Of a DNA stretch of 14,951 bases, positions 14,811-14,951 are shown one piece after another. The stretch spans positions 1 to 14,951 of the forward strand of contig CAZNDM010000041.1 of NCBI GenBank assembly GCA_964571845.1, written 5' to 3'. The notes below the pieces were generated by a model that saw only the letters and a program-made list of their open reading frames with translations, was not told the origin of the DNA and made no database searches. How positions within the stretch are numbered: position 1 is the stretch's first letter; each line of letters opens with the position of its first letter. A program made the position numbers and the translations under genes. The DNA is from WFZT01 sp964571845. GTDB lineage: Bacteria; Hydrothermota; Hydrothermia; B15-G9; WFZT01.

Positions 14811-14951
14811 GGGCAGAATGAGTCGATCGGACAGAGAATAGCAAGTAGTGCTTTTGCTACCTTCCCCTTAATCCCCTCCCACTCCGCGGGAGGGGTGTTT
14901 GTAGGATACTCCTTCCACAAGCGGGGGGAGAGGTGTGGGTGAAACCTCCCA
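14771..14951 (-). repeat. Dispersed repeat element, right copy (inverted)
   Basis: Read on the minus strand this matches 305-479: C-rich 30-base-like units (CACCCACACCTCTCC, CGCTTGTGG), the GGAGTGGGAGGGGATTAAGGGG segment, CAAAAGC, CTGTC, TGCCCCCTCC, then the hairpin. It runs to the window edge and probably continues. Nothing gene-like is seen in it. Confidence 0.7.

Noticed and set aside
14481..14920. Minus- and plus-strand frames of 78-90 codons in the right repeat region
   Set aside because: They follow the 33-base repeat period, are open on both strands, and show no SD or known domain.

Overview
This is bacterial DNA of moderate GC content. All thirteen supported genes, twelve protein genes and one tRNA, lie on the minus strand, so transcription runs from high to low coordinates. 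A complete RND / periplasmic adaptor / TolC efflux set implies a diderm (Gram-negative type) cell envelope. The proteins are rich in Lys, Glu, Arg and Ile, and the tandem gene packing (overlapping stop/start codons, strong GGAGG ribosome sites) would suit a thermophile or an uncultured candidate-phylum bacterium. The window alone does not fix the taxon.

Layout in transcription order. (1) 14452-14951 is a gene-free repeat region that ends in a good sigma-70-type promoter for hslU. (2) hslU (442 aa), a Memo-AMMECR1 fusion, tRNA-Arg(CCG), a Fur-family regulator, an HD-domain hydrolase, a TPR protein, and a GAF-containing NarL-type histidine kinase with its response regulator run together with small gaps. 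They may form one long transcript. (3) A second unit at 6935-1073 has a textbook promoter and TetR-type operator, followed by tetR, tolC-like, adaptor and RND pump genes joined by ATGA overlaps or a short gap. This is a self-regulated multidrug or toxic-compound efflux operon. (4) 1-1003 is gene-free and repeat-rich.

The two gene-free ends share a dispersed element in opposite orientation (305-479 and 14951-14771). It is built from short C-rich tandem units, a conserved spacer, and a strong hairpin. Five hairpins in the window share the outer stem CTCCCCCAC/GTGGGGGAG but have different inner stems that still pair, which looks like selection for structure. This repeat family is the least explained thing in the window.

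Other points worth a look: the adaptor lacks the coiled-coil hairpin; hslU has no hslV next to it although its HslV-docking tail is intact; and the tRNA sits 2 nt after one gene and about 12 nt before fur, which has no visible ribosome site. No mobile element genes, CRISPR arrays or phage genes were seen.
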